DNA of 64,000 nucleotides from Clostridia bacterium (GCA_017481595.1 JAFUOY010000028.1:62001-126000), one strand, 5' to 3'; numbered from the stretch's first letter, positions 35,765-44,538 are shown. A program made the numbers and translations. Notes: generated from the letters alone by a model not told the origin.

Positions 35765-35812
35765 TTATACTACTTTTGGTCTTTCTTACCCCTACTTATA
35801 CTACTTTTGGTC
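35765..35812. repeat. 17-bp direct repeats TTATACTACTTTTGGTC
   Basis: Two perfect copies at 35765-35781 and 35796-35812, 31 bp apart, just after the 35304 gene stop. Confidence 0.8.
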
Positions 35813-35824
35813 AGTCTTTCGCAG

Positions 35825-35867
35825 AAAAAAGCACACATTTGTCTACCAAGACAATGTGTGCTTTTTT
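35825..35867. terminator. bidirectional intrinsic terminator
   Basis: Stem AAGCACACATTTGTCT / AGACAATGTGTGCTT (one bulge) between A6 and T6 runs. Confidence 0.82.
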
Positions 35868-35873
35868 CAACTA

Positions 35874-36060
35874 AATCCGCCTTCGTCGGAATAAATCCAC
35901 TATCGTGGATGAAATCGCTACGCGATGAAATCTTGCTTCGCAAGGTTAAGGGAGGCGGATTTAATTTCATCTGAAGCCGCAGGCTGAAGATTTCATCCGA
36001 GCCCCGATCGGATTTCATCGTGCATAGCACGATTTCATTAAAGATGCTAGGCTACGCCTT
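35874..36060. repeat. hairpin array D (spacer GATGAAATC then GATTTCATC)
   Basis: Hairpins ATCCAC-TATC-GTGGAT, TCGC-TAC-GCGA, CTTGC-TTC-GCAAG, AGCC-GCA-GGCT and CGTGC-ATA-GCACG, among others. GATGAAATC occurs at 35908 and 35924; the complement GATTTCATC (whole or nearly) at 35964, 35989, 36011 and 36031. Non-coding; follows a terminator and ends at the promoter of the next gene. Confidence 0.75.
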
Positions 36061-36087
36061 GATTTGTTTTCGTAAGTGTGGTATAAT
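36059..36087 (+). promoter_or_regulatory. promoter of the 36112 gene
   Basis: TTGATT, 17 nt, TATAAT. The -35 box lies in the last unit of hairpin array D. Confidence 0.65.
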
Positions 36088-36111
36088 GTAGTAAAGAAAG
36101 GTGGTATTACT

Positions 36112-36513
36112 ATGACAAAGGAAGAGGTTCTACAGGGTGCGCTTACCCTGAACGGCAGTGATAAGAAATATACTGTTTCGGTTGAGGATGATAGAATTAC
36201 CATTCAATCTAAATTCTCTGCAAATGCTATTGGCACAAGAACAGGCACATTTTGTTGTGTTGCGCATTTGAATAACGATAACACATATGTTGAAACGCAT
36301 ACCGCTCATGATGGACGGCGATCGCAATTTGGAAAAGTTGTTAAAATGCAAAAATCCATTTCGTTTACTTTTGGCGGAGGAAGCGATACGGTAGAAGTAG
36401 AGAGGGAAAGCTTTAGTTCAGAAAATATAAAAAAGATTTTAAGAGATTATCTTGAAGTATGTGGGTACAAAAGAACTAACAAAGGTTTTTTCAGGCGTTT
36501 GTTTGGAAGATAA
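36112..36513 (+). CDS. unknown 133-residue protein
   Basis: Not recognised. The ATG at 36112 follows AAAGGTGG; a longer frame from 36076 would start inside the promoter. The protein is mostly beta-strand with an acidic/Gly patch (FGGGSDTVEVE) and ends in a basic aromatic tail (KGFFRRLFGR) that could touch membrane or nucleic acid. Separate promoter. Confidence 0.72.
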   Translation: MTKEEVLQGALTLNGSDKKYTVSVEDDRITIQSKFSANAIGTRTGTFCCVAHLNNDNTYVETHTAHDGRRSQFGKVVKMQKSISFTFGGGSDTVEVERESFSSENIKKILRDYLEVCGYKRTNKGFFRRLFGR

Positions 36514-36622
36514 AAATCACATTATTATAAAGTCAACGAAAGCTATGCACCTTTTGTTCGCAATTACCTATATTCAGATACCCTTTATCACGTTTAATGC
36601 AAAACAAAAAGGAGAACACAAA

Positions 36623-37126
36623 ATGAAAAACGAGTACAAAATCACAAAAGATTTAATTAAATCTTGGGCTAAGGAATACTACATACACGGTTCTGCAAAT
36701 ATTTTTCTGTTTATTTTTTGGTGTGTTGTAGGTGTTGTCGGAGTGTCCGGAATGTTTTCTTCTATTGCTATATACGCCGATTGGATTGCTACACTTCTCT
36801 ACGCTTTAATTCTCATAATAGCTGTATTTAAGCTTTTTATTCAACGCTTTATCGTTTGCTCAAAAAAATACAAATTCTATTCAACCACCTACGGTGTTAC
36901 AGAATGGATGCGCACCACCGAATTTTTGGATGACGAAATTGTAATGACAGATCACACGTCGGTCAGCAAATTGAAGTATAGCAATATTCAAAAAATAAAA
37001 GAGAAAAACAACGTTGTTATAATATTTATGAACGGTAATGCAGCTTTGAGATTGTATAAGAATGCATTTATTGAGGGATCTTGGGAAGCGTGCAAAAAAA
37101 TGATTCTTGAAAAGAAAAAAGTGTAA
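36623..37126 (+). CDS. YcxB-like small membrane protein
   Basis: A 167-residue protein: two transmembrane helices (about 23-48 and 52-72) followed by a C-terminal YcxB-like beta domain (LKYSNIQKIKEKNNVVIIFMNGNAALRLYKNAF). The ATG at 36623 follows AAAAGGAG; the open frame upstream to 36452 runs into the preceding gene and is not used. Members of this family have no known function. Confidence 0.78.
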   Translation: MKNEYKITKDLIKSWAKEYYIHGSANIFLFIFWCVVGVVGVSGMFSSIAIYADWIATLLYALILIIAVFKLFIQRFIVCSKKYKFYSTTYGVTEWMRTTEFLDDEIVMTDHTSVSKLKYSNIQKIKEKNNVVIIFMNGNAALRLYKNAFIEGSWEACKKMILEKKKV

Positions 37127-37160
37127 AAAATGTACATTTAATTACGTTTAAGTCAAAACA

Positions 37161-37189
37161 AAACACCGACTTTTTGGTCGGTGTTTTTT
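37161..37189. terminator. intrinsic terminator
   Basis: AACACCGAC-TTTTT-GGTCGGTGTT followed by T5G. Confidence 0.85.
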
Positions 37190-37250
37190 GTTTAGTGCGA
37201 GTCGCCCAACTACAATCCCCGACTATTATCGGACGTCCCTTGGCTTATAC

Positions 37251-37279
37251 TTGATTTATCCACGTGGGTGTGGTATAAT
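37251..37279 (+). promoter_or_regulatory. promoter of the 37313 gene
   Basis: TTGATT, 17 nt, TATAAT. The spacer contains the palindrome CCACGTGG, a possible operator. Confidence 0.7.
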
Positions 37280-37312
37280 ACGGTTGAAGACAAATAAAAA
37301 AGGGGAATTACT

Positions 37313-38695
37313 ATGGACGTTAAGCAATGCGTAGAGGAAATATTGAAAATAGGCTCTTTAAACGGTGAGTGCGTTGGTATTAAGGAAAAGGCAAATATGT
37401 TAAAGTGGATTTATAGCGGCAGTGAAAAAACTATTAAAGCAGAAAAGGCAGAGTTGGAAAGCTGTATAAAATCCCGTGATCTTTATAAACCTTGCACAAG
37501 GGAGTACGAAGCATCCTTAAAAGCTTCTATTTCCGACCTTGAGAGTCAGTTGTCTGCATTGAAGCTGCTTGAGGTAAAAAAACGCAAGGAGCTTAAGGAA
37601 AAAATACAAATTACCCGTAACGAGTATTACAAGGCATTCAATTACCTTAATTACTCTGACAAAATATCAAAATTGGAAAAAAGCATAGCGGAAAACGAAA
37701 AGAAATATGCAGAGAGTGTTCAGCACATAGAAAACTTTAACCAAAAAATACGATCTCTCGAAAACGAGATCTCCACTCATGTTGATGCGGTGCTGTCACA
37801 AATAGAAAAATCAGAGAAGAAAATACCCGAAATAGCAGAAGCAATTACCTGCGCCCCTACCCTTTTGCCCGGCAAATTATTAAACGTTCTTATTACGGAT
37901 GCAAGCTCCCCCTTGCTTGCAGGCTTGCCTATTGACAAGCAAGTAAAGCTGCTTTGGGACCGAAATATCCCTCTTAGCTTTGGCGGTATGGAATGGAACG
38001 TGGTGGAGATAGAAAGAAACAGAGCCCGCCTTATTCTTCGCGGCACGGTATACGACGCTATCGGCTTTTGTCCACGCAAAAACGGAGGATGGACCAATAG
38101 CTACGGCAGAGAAAAGCTTAACGGAGAGTTTCTTAATAAATTCACCGACGAGGAAAAATCCTTTATCATCCCCAATGATAAAACCTTTGGAGATAAATTT
38201 ACTATTCTTGGCAAAGAAGACATTGATACATATCTTGACTCCTATCAGCGAAACGTACCGAGTCATTGGTGGTTATCATATACGTATATAGACCAATATT
38301 CCGAGGATAAGGAAAGACGCGTTTACTTCTGGGATTCTTTTTATGAGGGTAGGATAAGAACTAATTCAGACCCTATAAACATAGCGACCTCTGAGGGACA
38401 CTATTCAAACAGCCACGCAATAGGCTACCGCCCATTGGTTTTGGTAAGAATAAATGATGACCCTGCGGATGCAGGCTGGAAGGACCTTTGGCAAAGCACT
38501 GCTGAATCGTCCATAATTTGCCACGGCAAGTGGACCTCCAGTAATAATTACATTCAACCCTACGTAAGCTTCAGCTCCGCTGACGTTGCGAGAATAATGC
38601 AAAACGCAGGCGGCTCCTACGCGCCCAAAAGAAACTGGCGCGACGATTTCAATTCAAACGGCACCCCCTCGGGCCACGGCGGACATTACAGATAA
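37313..38695 (+). CDS. coiled-coil protein with DUF6273-type C-terminal domain
   Basis: A 460-residue protein. Residues 40-170 form a long coiled coil (repeated KLEKSIAENEKKYAESV-like heptads). The C-terminal half (about 215-390) is a beta-rich domain with FGGMEWNVVEIERNRARLIL and the GYRPLVLVRI ending, as I recall for DUF6273. That domain is common in Clostridia surface and phage-like proteins and resembles a carbohydrate- or ligand-binding module; its role is unknown. No signal peptide. RBS AAAGGGG before the ATG. Confidence 0.75.
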   Translation: MDVKQCVEEILKIGSLNGECVGIKEKANMLKWIYSGSEKTIKAEKAELESCIKSRDLYKPCTREYEASLKASISDLESQLSALKLLEVKKRKELKEKIQITRNEYYKAFNYLNYSDKISKLEKSIAENEKKYAESVQHIENFNQKIRSLENEISTHVDAVLSQIEKSEKKIPEIAEAITCAPTLLPGKLLNVLITDASSPLLAGLPIDKQVKLLWDRNIPLSFGGMEWNVVEIERNRARLILRGTVYDAIGFCPRKNGGWTNSYGREKLNGEFLNKFTDEEKSFIIPNDKTFGDKFTILGKEDIDTYLDSYQRNVPSHWWLSYTYIDQYSEDKERRVYFWDSFYEGRIRTNSDPINIATSEGHYSNSHAIGYRPLVLVRINDDPADAGWKDLWQSTAESSIICHGKWTSSNNYIQPYVSFSSADVARIMQNAGGSYAPKRNWRDDFNSNGTPSGHGGHYR

Positions 38696-38702
38696 AACAC
38701 TT

Positions 38703-38765
38703 GGCGTGATGCTTCATAAGAGCATCACGCCTATCCTTTTGACACCGTTGGGTGTCCTTTTTTTA
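38703..38765 (+). terminator. double hairpin terminator
   Basis: GGCGTGATGCT / AGCATCACGCC (38703-38731) and then GACACC-GTT-GGGTGTC with a C and T7 tract. The first hairpin is like a unit of the hairpin arrays. Confidence 0.7.
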
Positions 38766-38821
38766 TAAAATGCTCTTCCCTACTCAACCAACGATTAACT
38801 TAAGAAACAATCAATAGATAA

Positions 38822-38850
38822 TTGAAATTTCTGTATTTGTGGCTTATAAT
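38822..38850 (+). promoter_or_regulatory. promoter of the second XRE/TPR regulator
   Basis: TTGAAA, 17 nt, TATAAT. Confidence 0.75.
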
Positions 38851-38888
38851 GTAATCGTAAGCTTACAGAAAAACTTTTGGAGGAAAAT

Positions 38889-39995
38889 ATGAATCTTAAA
38901 ATTGGACAGATAATAAAAAAATTGAGGCAGGAAAACAAAATAACACAGGAGCAGCTTGCAAACGCTCTTTACGTTAGCCCCCAGGCGATCTCAAGATGGG
39001 AATCGGGCACCTGCTACCCCGATATTGAGTCCTTGCCCATGCTTGCAGACGTTTTTTCCGTAAGCGTGGATGAGCTTATTGGCTATAAGCTGTCGGAAAG
39101 GGAGGAAGAATTGGCTTCAATCAAAAAGGAGATGAGCCGCCTTGGTGAGGTGGGAAAGATCAACGAAAGAATCGCTTTTGCAAGGGAATCAATGGCAAAA
39201 TATCCCTTTGATTTTGAAATAAAGGTCAACCTTGCCACCTGCTTATACCATTTATGGAACGATATAGGAGACGATTCTCTCCTTCCCGAGGCAAAAAGCC
39301 TGTGTAGATCCGTTATAGACGATTGTAAGGATGAGGACGTAAGATATTCTGCTATTTTTACCCTTTCAACAATATATGCAGAATGTAAAGAGCCAAACAA
39401 GGCCCTGGAGATCTTGGAATTGCTCGTTCCTATGAAATATTGCCGTGAATTTGCAAAATCAAACGGCGTTGGTGACGGCAATACGGAAATATACATCCAA
39501 GACGAAATAGATAAGCTGACAGACTGTCTTGGAACGTCTATTGCGGACCTTGTTCTCCACGAGGATCTGCCAAATGACCCATCAACCTGGGACAAGAAAA
39601 TAAAAATGCTTGAAACCTCAAACGCGCTTTATAAAATGATCTACGGCGATGATCTTATGTTTTATCACGTGCGTCTTTCAAGAAATTATTGGCTTATCTC
39701 CACGTATCAAATATCGCAGGGTAAGGAGGATGAGGCTATTTGCTCCCTTGAAAGATCTTGTTTTCACGCTATAGAATACGATAAAGCATATACAAACGAA
39801 CACGGCAAGACCTATACCTCTATCTTTACCGACAAGCTGATTTATCCATACCCCTGCAAGGATTTTCACGAGCTTAGCGAGCATAACGAGTGTTATTATA
39901 TCCTTGACAGATTACAGCATAAGCGCTATGACGAAATAAGAAGCGACCATAGATTTGCTACTGTTATAAACGAGCTTGAAAAACGCGCTAAATAA
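38889..39995 (+). CDS. XRE-family transcriptional regulator with helical C-terminal domain
   Basis: A 368-residue relative of the 1250-2338 gene. Helix-turn-helix at 5-65 (TQEQLANALYVSPQAISRW), then a TPR-like alpha region. The ATG at 38889 follows TTTGGAGG; an in-frame TTG at 38877 overlaps that ribosome site and is rejected. The C-terminal domain probably senses a ligand or partner. Ends at an intrinsic terminator. Confidence 0.82.
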   Translation: MNLKIGQIIKKLRQENKITQEQLANALYVSPQAISRWESGTCYPDIESLPMLADVFSVSVDELIGYKLSEREEELASIKKEMSRLGEVGKINERIAFARESMAKYPFDFEIKVNLATCLYHLWNDIGDDSLLPEAKSLCRSVIDDCKDEDVRYSAIFTLSTIYAECKEPNKALEILELLVPMKYCREFAKSNGVGDGNTEIYIQDEIDKLTDCLGTSIADLVLHEDLPNDPSTWDKKIKMLETSNALYKMIYGDDLMFYHVRLSRNYWLISTYQISQGKEDEAICSLERSCFHAIEYDKAYTNEHGKTYTSIFTDKLIYPYPCKDFHELSEHNECYYILDRLQHKRYDEIRSDHRFATVINELEKRAK

Positions 39996-39999
39996 ACAT

Positions 40000-40028
40000 A
40001 AAAAGGAGCTTTTTGAAAGCTCCTTTTT
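40000..40028. terminator. intrinsic terminator
   Basis: AAAAAGGAGCT / AGCTCCTTTTT with a short loop. Confidence 0.85.
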
Positions 40029-40046
40029 ATGTAAATCAGTGTTTGA

Positions 40047-40075
40047 TTGACACAAGGTTGGATTTATGCTATAAT
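40047..40075 (+). promoter_or_regulatory. consensus promoter of the DUF4304-like gene
   Basis: TTGACA, 17 nt, TATAAT. Confidence 0.82.
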
Positions 40076-40100
40076 AAAGGCACGAAAGGTAGATGATCTT

Positions 40101-40811
40101 ATGTCTTTTGAAAAAACCAACGAGCTTGACACAAAAGCTATAGTTGACGAAATCGAAAACGCCGTATACAAGGAATTAAAGCCTTTTGGGTTCAGAAAGC
40201 ACGGTCGTACCCTGCACCGCTTTGTTGACGGTGACATTTCACAGGCTATAACTTTTCAAAACGGATGCCCCGAAAAGGGTATTTATGACGTTTTATTTGT
40301 AAACGTTGGTATTCGTATTCCCGAATGTGTGCTACGCACCTTTGCGCCCGAGGAAGCTTTAAAAAAATATTATCCCGCCTATGACTGTAACTTAAGATGC
40401 GACCTTACCGACTCCGAAGATCAAAAGAAAGACTATTTCGATCTTCACCACCCTATTCAAGAGATCGTAAACGATATAATTTGTAAAATCAAAGACTGTG
40501 TCATACCTGCTTTTAACACATTAAACAGCCGCCTTGACATTCTTGAAAATCAAAAAAATGCAAACGGATTAAGCCGCCAATTAACGAATTTAGAGAAAGC
40601 CATAGTTTTTGGACGAATGGGAGATATGAAAAAGGCGGAATTGTTTTTTAACCAATATTACGACGAAAACGCACAGATATACAAAGCGCACGAGGGATGG
40701 AAATCCTATGGTTATTTAAAATCCCATCTTGATTATATAGAGGAATTGGCAGAGCAGCTGAATATTAAAATAAAATCGTTGCACAAAAACAATGAAATTA
40801 AACCCGTCTAA
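40101..40811 (+). CDS. DUF4304-like protein
   Basis: A 236-residue protein. The N-terminal 120 residues match the DUF4304 pattern (ELKPFGFRKHGRTLHRF, then a beta sheet with aromatic and Gln residues). The rest is helical. Start at 40101 after GAAAGG; a longer frame from 40047 begins in the -35 box. Function of the family is unknown; members often lie near immunity or defence genes, which is only a hint here. Confidence 0.72.
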   Translation: MSFEKTNELDTKAIVDEIENAVYKELKPFGFRKHGRTLHRFVDGDISQAITFQNGCPEKGIYDVLFVNVGIRIPECVLRTFAPEEALKKYYPAYDCNLRCDLTDSEDQKKDYFDLHHPIQEIVNDIICKIKDCVIPAFNTLNSRLDILENQKNANGLSRQLTNLEKAIVFGRMGDMKKAELFFNQYYDENAQIYKAHEGWKSYGYLKSHLDYIEELAEQLNIKIKSLHKNNEIKPV

Positions 40812-40814
40812 CAC

Positions 40815-40917
40815 CACCCTGCTGAGCAGGATTTCACCGCATTTGCATCCACTTGGTGGATTTCACCCGTCGAAGACGGATTTAACTGTTTGATACTCCG
40901 ATTGGAGTATCAAACCA
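40815..40917. repeat. partial hairpin array
   Basis: CCTGC-TGA-GCAGG, ATCCAC-TTG-GTGGAT, CCGTC-GAA-GACGG and TTTGATACTCC-GATT-GGAGTATCAAA, joined by ATTTCAC-type words, all in one orientation. Starts 3 bp after the stop codon of the DUF4304-like gene and probably ends its transcript. Confidence 0.6.
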
Positions 40918-40973
40918 TATACAGCACCCCCCTGTTTTTGTGGTTTTAGGGTGGGAAAGCAAGGAATTTTTTA

Positions 40974-41002
40974 TTGCAATGCATAAATATTTGTGTTATA
41001 CT
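40974..41002 (+). promoter_or_regulatory. promoter of the FGGY kinase gene
   Basis: TTGCAA, 17 nt, TATACT. Confidence 0.65.
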
Positions 41003-41035
41003 GATAGAAGAATATAAAATTTTACGAGGTGCTTT

Positions 41036-42610
41036 ATGAATTTACAGAGCTTCGCTATGGGCCTTGAATTTGGCTCAACAAGAATAAAGGCTATTTTGCT
41101 TGACGAAAACAGAAACGTTATTGCCTCAGGCGGACACACCTGGGAAAACCGCTACGTTGACGGTATCTGGACCTACACTATGGAGGATATTATCGGCGGT
41201 CTTCAGGATTGCTACGCTAAAATGCGTGAGGATTTTGAGGGTAAGTACGGCGAAAAGCTTGCTACCATTGGCGCTATCGGTATTTCCGGTATGATGCACG
41301 GCTATCTTGCATTTGACAAGGATAACAACCTTCTTGCCCCCTTCAGAACGTGGAGAAACACCATTACACAGGTGTCCTCCGAAACACTTACAAAGGCTTT
41401 TAATGCGGCTATCCCCCAGAGATGGAGCATTGCCCACCTTTACAAGGATATTTTAGAGGACGTTTCCTACGTTAAGGATATTGCACACTTTACAACTCTT
41501 GCAGGCTTTATCCATTGGCAGCTTACGGGTAACAAGGTGCTTGGCATTGGCGAGGCTTCCGGTATGTTCCCCATCGATAGCGAAAAATGTGATTACAGAG
41601 ATGACCTTCTTGATATTTTTGCCGATCTTATAAAGGACAAGAATTACCCCTGGACACTTAAGGAGCTTCTTCCCGGTGTGCTTAACGCAGGCGAGTGCGC
41701 AGGCTACCTTACAGAAGAAGGCGCAAAGCTTCTTGACCCCACGGGCACACTTAAAGCAGGAGTTAAATTTGCTCCTCCCGAGGGTGACGCAGGTACGGGT
41801 ATGACCGCCACCAACTCCGTAAGAGTTGGCACAGGTAACGTTTCTGCAGGTACGTCCGTATTTGCAATGGTGGTTACTGAAAAGACACCTAAATTACATA
41901 AGGAAATAAACGTAGTTACCACTCCCGATGGCGCTCCTGTTGCTATGGTACATTGCTCCAACTGTACATCCGACTTTAACGCTTGGGCAGGAATGTTCAA
42001 GGACTTTGCTAATATTTTGGGCGTTGATATCTCCCTTGGCAAGATCATGGACGTATTCTTTGAGCAGGCGCTTGCAGGCAAGGCTGACTGCGACAATATC
42101 GTTGCATATAACTATTACTCAGGTGAGGCAAACGTAGGTCTTACAGCGGGCGTTCCCGTTCTTATGCGTAAGCCAAGTGCCGACTTCTCCTTTGCTAACC
42201 TTGCAAGAACACATCTTTACACCTGTCTTTCCACTCTTAAAATGGGTCTTGATATTCTTATTAAGGAAGAAAACATCAAGATCGACCGTATCTGCGGCCA
42301 CGGTGGATATTTCAAGGCTCCTGTAACAGGACCTAAATTCCTTTCCGCAGCGGTTGGCGCTCCCGTTATTACAATGGAAAGCTCAGGCGAGGGCGGACCC
42401 TACGGTATGGCTCTTCTTGCGGCTTATATGCTTGACAAGGCAGAGGGCGAGACCCTTCCCGATTACCTTGACAATAAGATCTTTGCATCCTGCAAGACCG
42501 TTGAAACAATGGCAGACCAGAGTGACATTGACGGCTTTAACGCTTATCTTACCAATTTCAAAGCTTGCCTCGGCGTTGAGAAGGCTGCTATTGATGCTAT
42601 TGGAGAGTAA
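41036..42610 (+). CDS. FGGY-family carbohydrate kinase
   Basis: A 524-residue kinase with the FGGY fold: N-terminal phosphate loop GLEFGSTRIKAILLD, the GISGMMHGY substrate segment (about residue 83), GTGNVSAGTS in the second domain (about 275) and the C-terminal GHGGYFKAP ATP site. It looks like xylulokinase/ribulokinase relatives that phosphorylate a ketopentose. The exact sugar is not decidable and no other pentose genes are near. It has its own promoter and terminator. Confidence 0.85.
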   Translation: MNLQSFAMGLEFGSTRIKAILLDENRNVIASGGHTWENRYVDGIWTYTMEDIIGGLQDCYAKMREDFEGKYGEKLATIGAIGISGMMHGYLAFDKDNNLLAPFRTWRNTITQVSSETLTKAFNAAIPQRWSIAHLYKDILEDVSYVKDIAHFTTLAGFIHWQLTGNKVLGIGEASGMFPIDSEKCDYRDDLLDIFADLIKDKNYPWTLKELLPGVLNAGECAGYLTEEGAKLLDPTGTLKAGVKFAPPEGDAGTGMTATNSVRVGTGNVSAGTSVFAMVVTEKTPKLHKEINVVTTPDGAPVAMVHCSNCTSDFNAWAGMFKDFANILGVDISLGKIMDVFFEQALAGKADCDNIVAYNYYSGEANVGLTAGVPVLMRKPSADFSFANLARTHLYTCLSTLKMGLDILIKEENIKIDRICGHGGYFKAPVTGPKFLSAAVGAPVITMESSGEGGPYGMALLAAYMLDKAEGETLPDYLDNKIFASCKTVETMADQSDIDGFNAYLTNFKACLGVEKAAIDAIGE

Positions 42611-42635
42611 TCTATAAAATAGGATTTTATAAAAA

Positions 42636-42670
42636 ATATTGCCTTCTCCCACGGTGAAGGCATATTTTTT
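42636..42670. terminator. intrinsic terminator
   Basis: AATATTGCCTTC / GAAGGCATATT followed by T6. Confidence 0.8.
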
Positions 42671-42692
42671 ATCTTTTTTTCAATGAAAAAAT

Positions 42693-42720
42693 GTAACCAT
42701 AACGGATTTTGACATACTAT
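42693..42720 (+). promoter_or_regulatory. possible ECF-type promoter of the 42744 sigma factor gene
   Basis: GTAACC at 42693, then about 16-17 nt and a TACTAT segment. TTGACA at 42709 has no -10 box at 17 nt. GTAACC resembles ECF sigma -35 elements, so the gene may be self-activated. Confidence 0.35.
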
Positions 42721-42743
42721 TCTTACAGAAAGGGGGAAATAAA

Positions 42744-44360
42744 ATGGATACTGCAAAAAAGGAACTGACAGAACTGCTTGCAAACGAATATATGGACAAA
42801 ATATTTTATTTTTGCCTTAAAAAGACGGGAAACGTCCATGAGGCGGAGGATCTGTCACAGGATATTGCATTAAATATTATCGTTTCCTTGGAAAATCATC
42901 CACTCCCCCAAGCTTTTTCCGCCTGGGCGTGGAAAATTGCCCGTAACAGATACGCTATGTGGGCGGATAAGAAGCGCAAGCTTTCCGAACACACATCATA
43001 TGCAGATATTGATGAGCTTGATATTGCCGACGAGGAAGAATGTGTTATGGAAAGGCTTATAAACGAAGAACAGCTTTCCATCCTTCGCAGGGAGCTTGCC
43101 TTTGCTTCAAGCACTTACCGAAATATTTTGGTGGCGTATTATTTGGAAAACAAAAGCATAAAGGAAATAGCAAACGCAAGCTGTCTTACCGAGGAAGCGG
43201 TTAAACAAAGGTTGATGCGAGGAAGAAGCCTACTTAAGGAGGGTATGAATATGACAAGAGAATTTGGAACAAGGAGCTATAACCCCGACTCAATACATTT
43301 TTTAAATTTCTGTACAAATCCGGGAGACCGCGGTCAGCCCTTTTCCTTAGTGGAATACAACAGGCTCCACGAAAACGTATTTTTAACAGGATATGATAAC
43401 CCAACCACCGCAGAGGAATATGCCTTGGAGCTTGGAATAGCGCTACCCTATATGGAAGATATATTGGAGCATCTTGTGTCCGAGGGTGTTATGATAAAAA
43501 ACGGGAAAAAATTTGAAACCGCTTTCCCGATTATCAGCGCGGAAGCGCAAGAAAAAATACACCTTACCCTAAAAAGCACCTTTTCAAAAATTTCTACCCT
43601 GATTGAAAAAGAAGTAGACAGCCTAATCGCCAAACTTAAAGCAATCGGTATAAGATTTTATGGCAGGCATCAAAGCTATGGGGATGCAAAATGGAGCATT
43701 TTATTACTGTTTTATCAGCATCTTTATGAAGCCTTTGAGCCAAATAAGGAAAAATATCTTGGAAGCAGCCAAAGACCCCTTCACGGCATATGGGACATTA
43801 TTGCTCTTGAGAAAAGCAACGAGTTTAATATTTACGGTGTGGGACATCACCATCACCGATACGGCTTTTCACATTATCGGATAGGATATAAGGGAATCGC
43901 TGAAAAAACACCTCCCTTCTTATCAGCAAAGGAGGAGGGAACACTTTATCACATTCTCCATCATCGTCTTTTCCTTAACAAAGAATCGTTAGGCACTTTG
44001 GAAAAATACGGATATATAGAAAAAACAAAGCTTGGTTACAAGCCGAAAATCGCGGTTATCAAAAAGTGGCGCCTTAACTTGTTTGACGGTATTATCAGGA
44101 ATAATATAATAAATGAAAACGGCTGCTACCCCGAAATTATATCTGCTTTACAGGATATGAAAAATGAAATCTGTACAATATTGCAAAGCGATCTTCCCAA
44201 AGGTATTAAAACCGATTTCACCTTGCTTGAACGTATGGCAAATTCCCTATGCTCCGCAGGATTTCCTTTGGGTCATCTTATACACAAGGCAGCCGCTGAC
44301 GGCTGGCTGAAATACAATGAAAAATCAAGCGCAATTCTTGGAGCTTATTTTGTTAAATAA
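42744..44360 (+). CDS. sigma-70 family factor with long C-terminal extension
   Basis: A 538-residue protein. Residues 1-170 are an ECF-type sigma factor: region 2 (GNVHEAEDLSQDIALNII, FSAWAWKIARNRY) and region 4 (SIKEIANASCLTEEAVKQRLMRGR). The remaining 365 residues have a winged-helix-like part (TAEEYALELGIALPYMEDIL, about 214-260) and a large alpha/beta region with the HHHHRYGF segment. No anti-sigma gene lies nearby. A protein of the same plan is encoded at 47532-49082. The extension may act as built-in sensor or anti-sigma domain (inference). Confidence 0.8.
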   Translation: MDTAKKELTELLANEYMDKIFYFCLKKTGNVHEAEDLSQDIALNIIVSLENHPLPQAFSAWAWKIARNRYAMWADKKRKLSEHTSYADIDELDIADEEECVMERLINEEQLSILRRELAFASSTYRNILVAYYLENKSIKEIANASCLTEEAVKQRLMRGRSLLKEGMNMTREFGTRSYNPDSIHFLNFCTNPGDRGQPFSLVEYNRLHENVFLTGYDNPTTAEEYALELGIALPYMEDILEHLVSEGVMIKNGKKFETAFPIISAEAQEKIHLTLKSTFSKISTLIEKEVDSLIAKLKAIGIRFYGRHQSYGDAKWSILLLFYQHLYEAFEPNKEKYLGSSQRPLHGIWDIIALEKSNEFNIYGVGHHHHRYGFSHYRIGYKGIAEKTPPFLSAKEEGTLYHILHHRLFLNKESLGTLEKYGYIEKTKLGYKPKIAVIKKWRLNLFDGIIRNNIINENGCYPEIISALQDMKNEICTILQSDLPKGIKTDFTLLERMANSLCSAGFPLGHLIHKAAADGWLKYNEKSSAILGAYFVK

Positions 44361-44538
44361 TTTCGACATTTAACAGTAAAGTTTTTTGGTTCTTTAATAA
44401 TAAATATCCCCCGTAAAACGGGGGGTATTTCAGTTTCGGGCATAGTCATAGACATTACTGGCTACGCTGGGGTGCGTTAAGGATTGGCCTGCCAGCCATG
44501 CAACTGTTACTTGCTACCCGTAAACGGGTCTTATCTAT
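44361..44538. other. intergenic stretch with hairpins
   Basis: No gene seen. CCCCCGT-AAA-ACGGGGGG (about 44408-44426) probably terminates the sigma factor transcript; CCCGTAAACGGG is at about 44518-44529. Confidence 0.55.

Noticed and set aside
42709..42735. Sigma-A promoter from TTGACA before the 42744 gene
   Set aside because: No -10-like sequence at a 16-18 nt distance; the region is purine-rich ribosome-site sequence.
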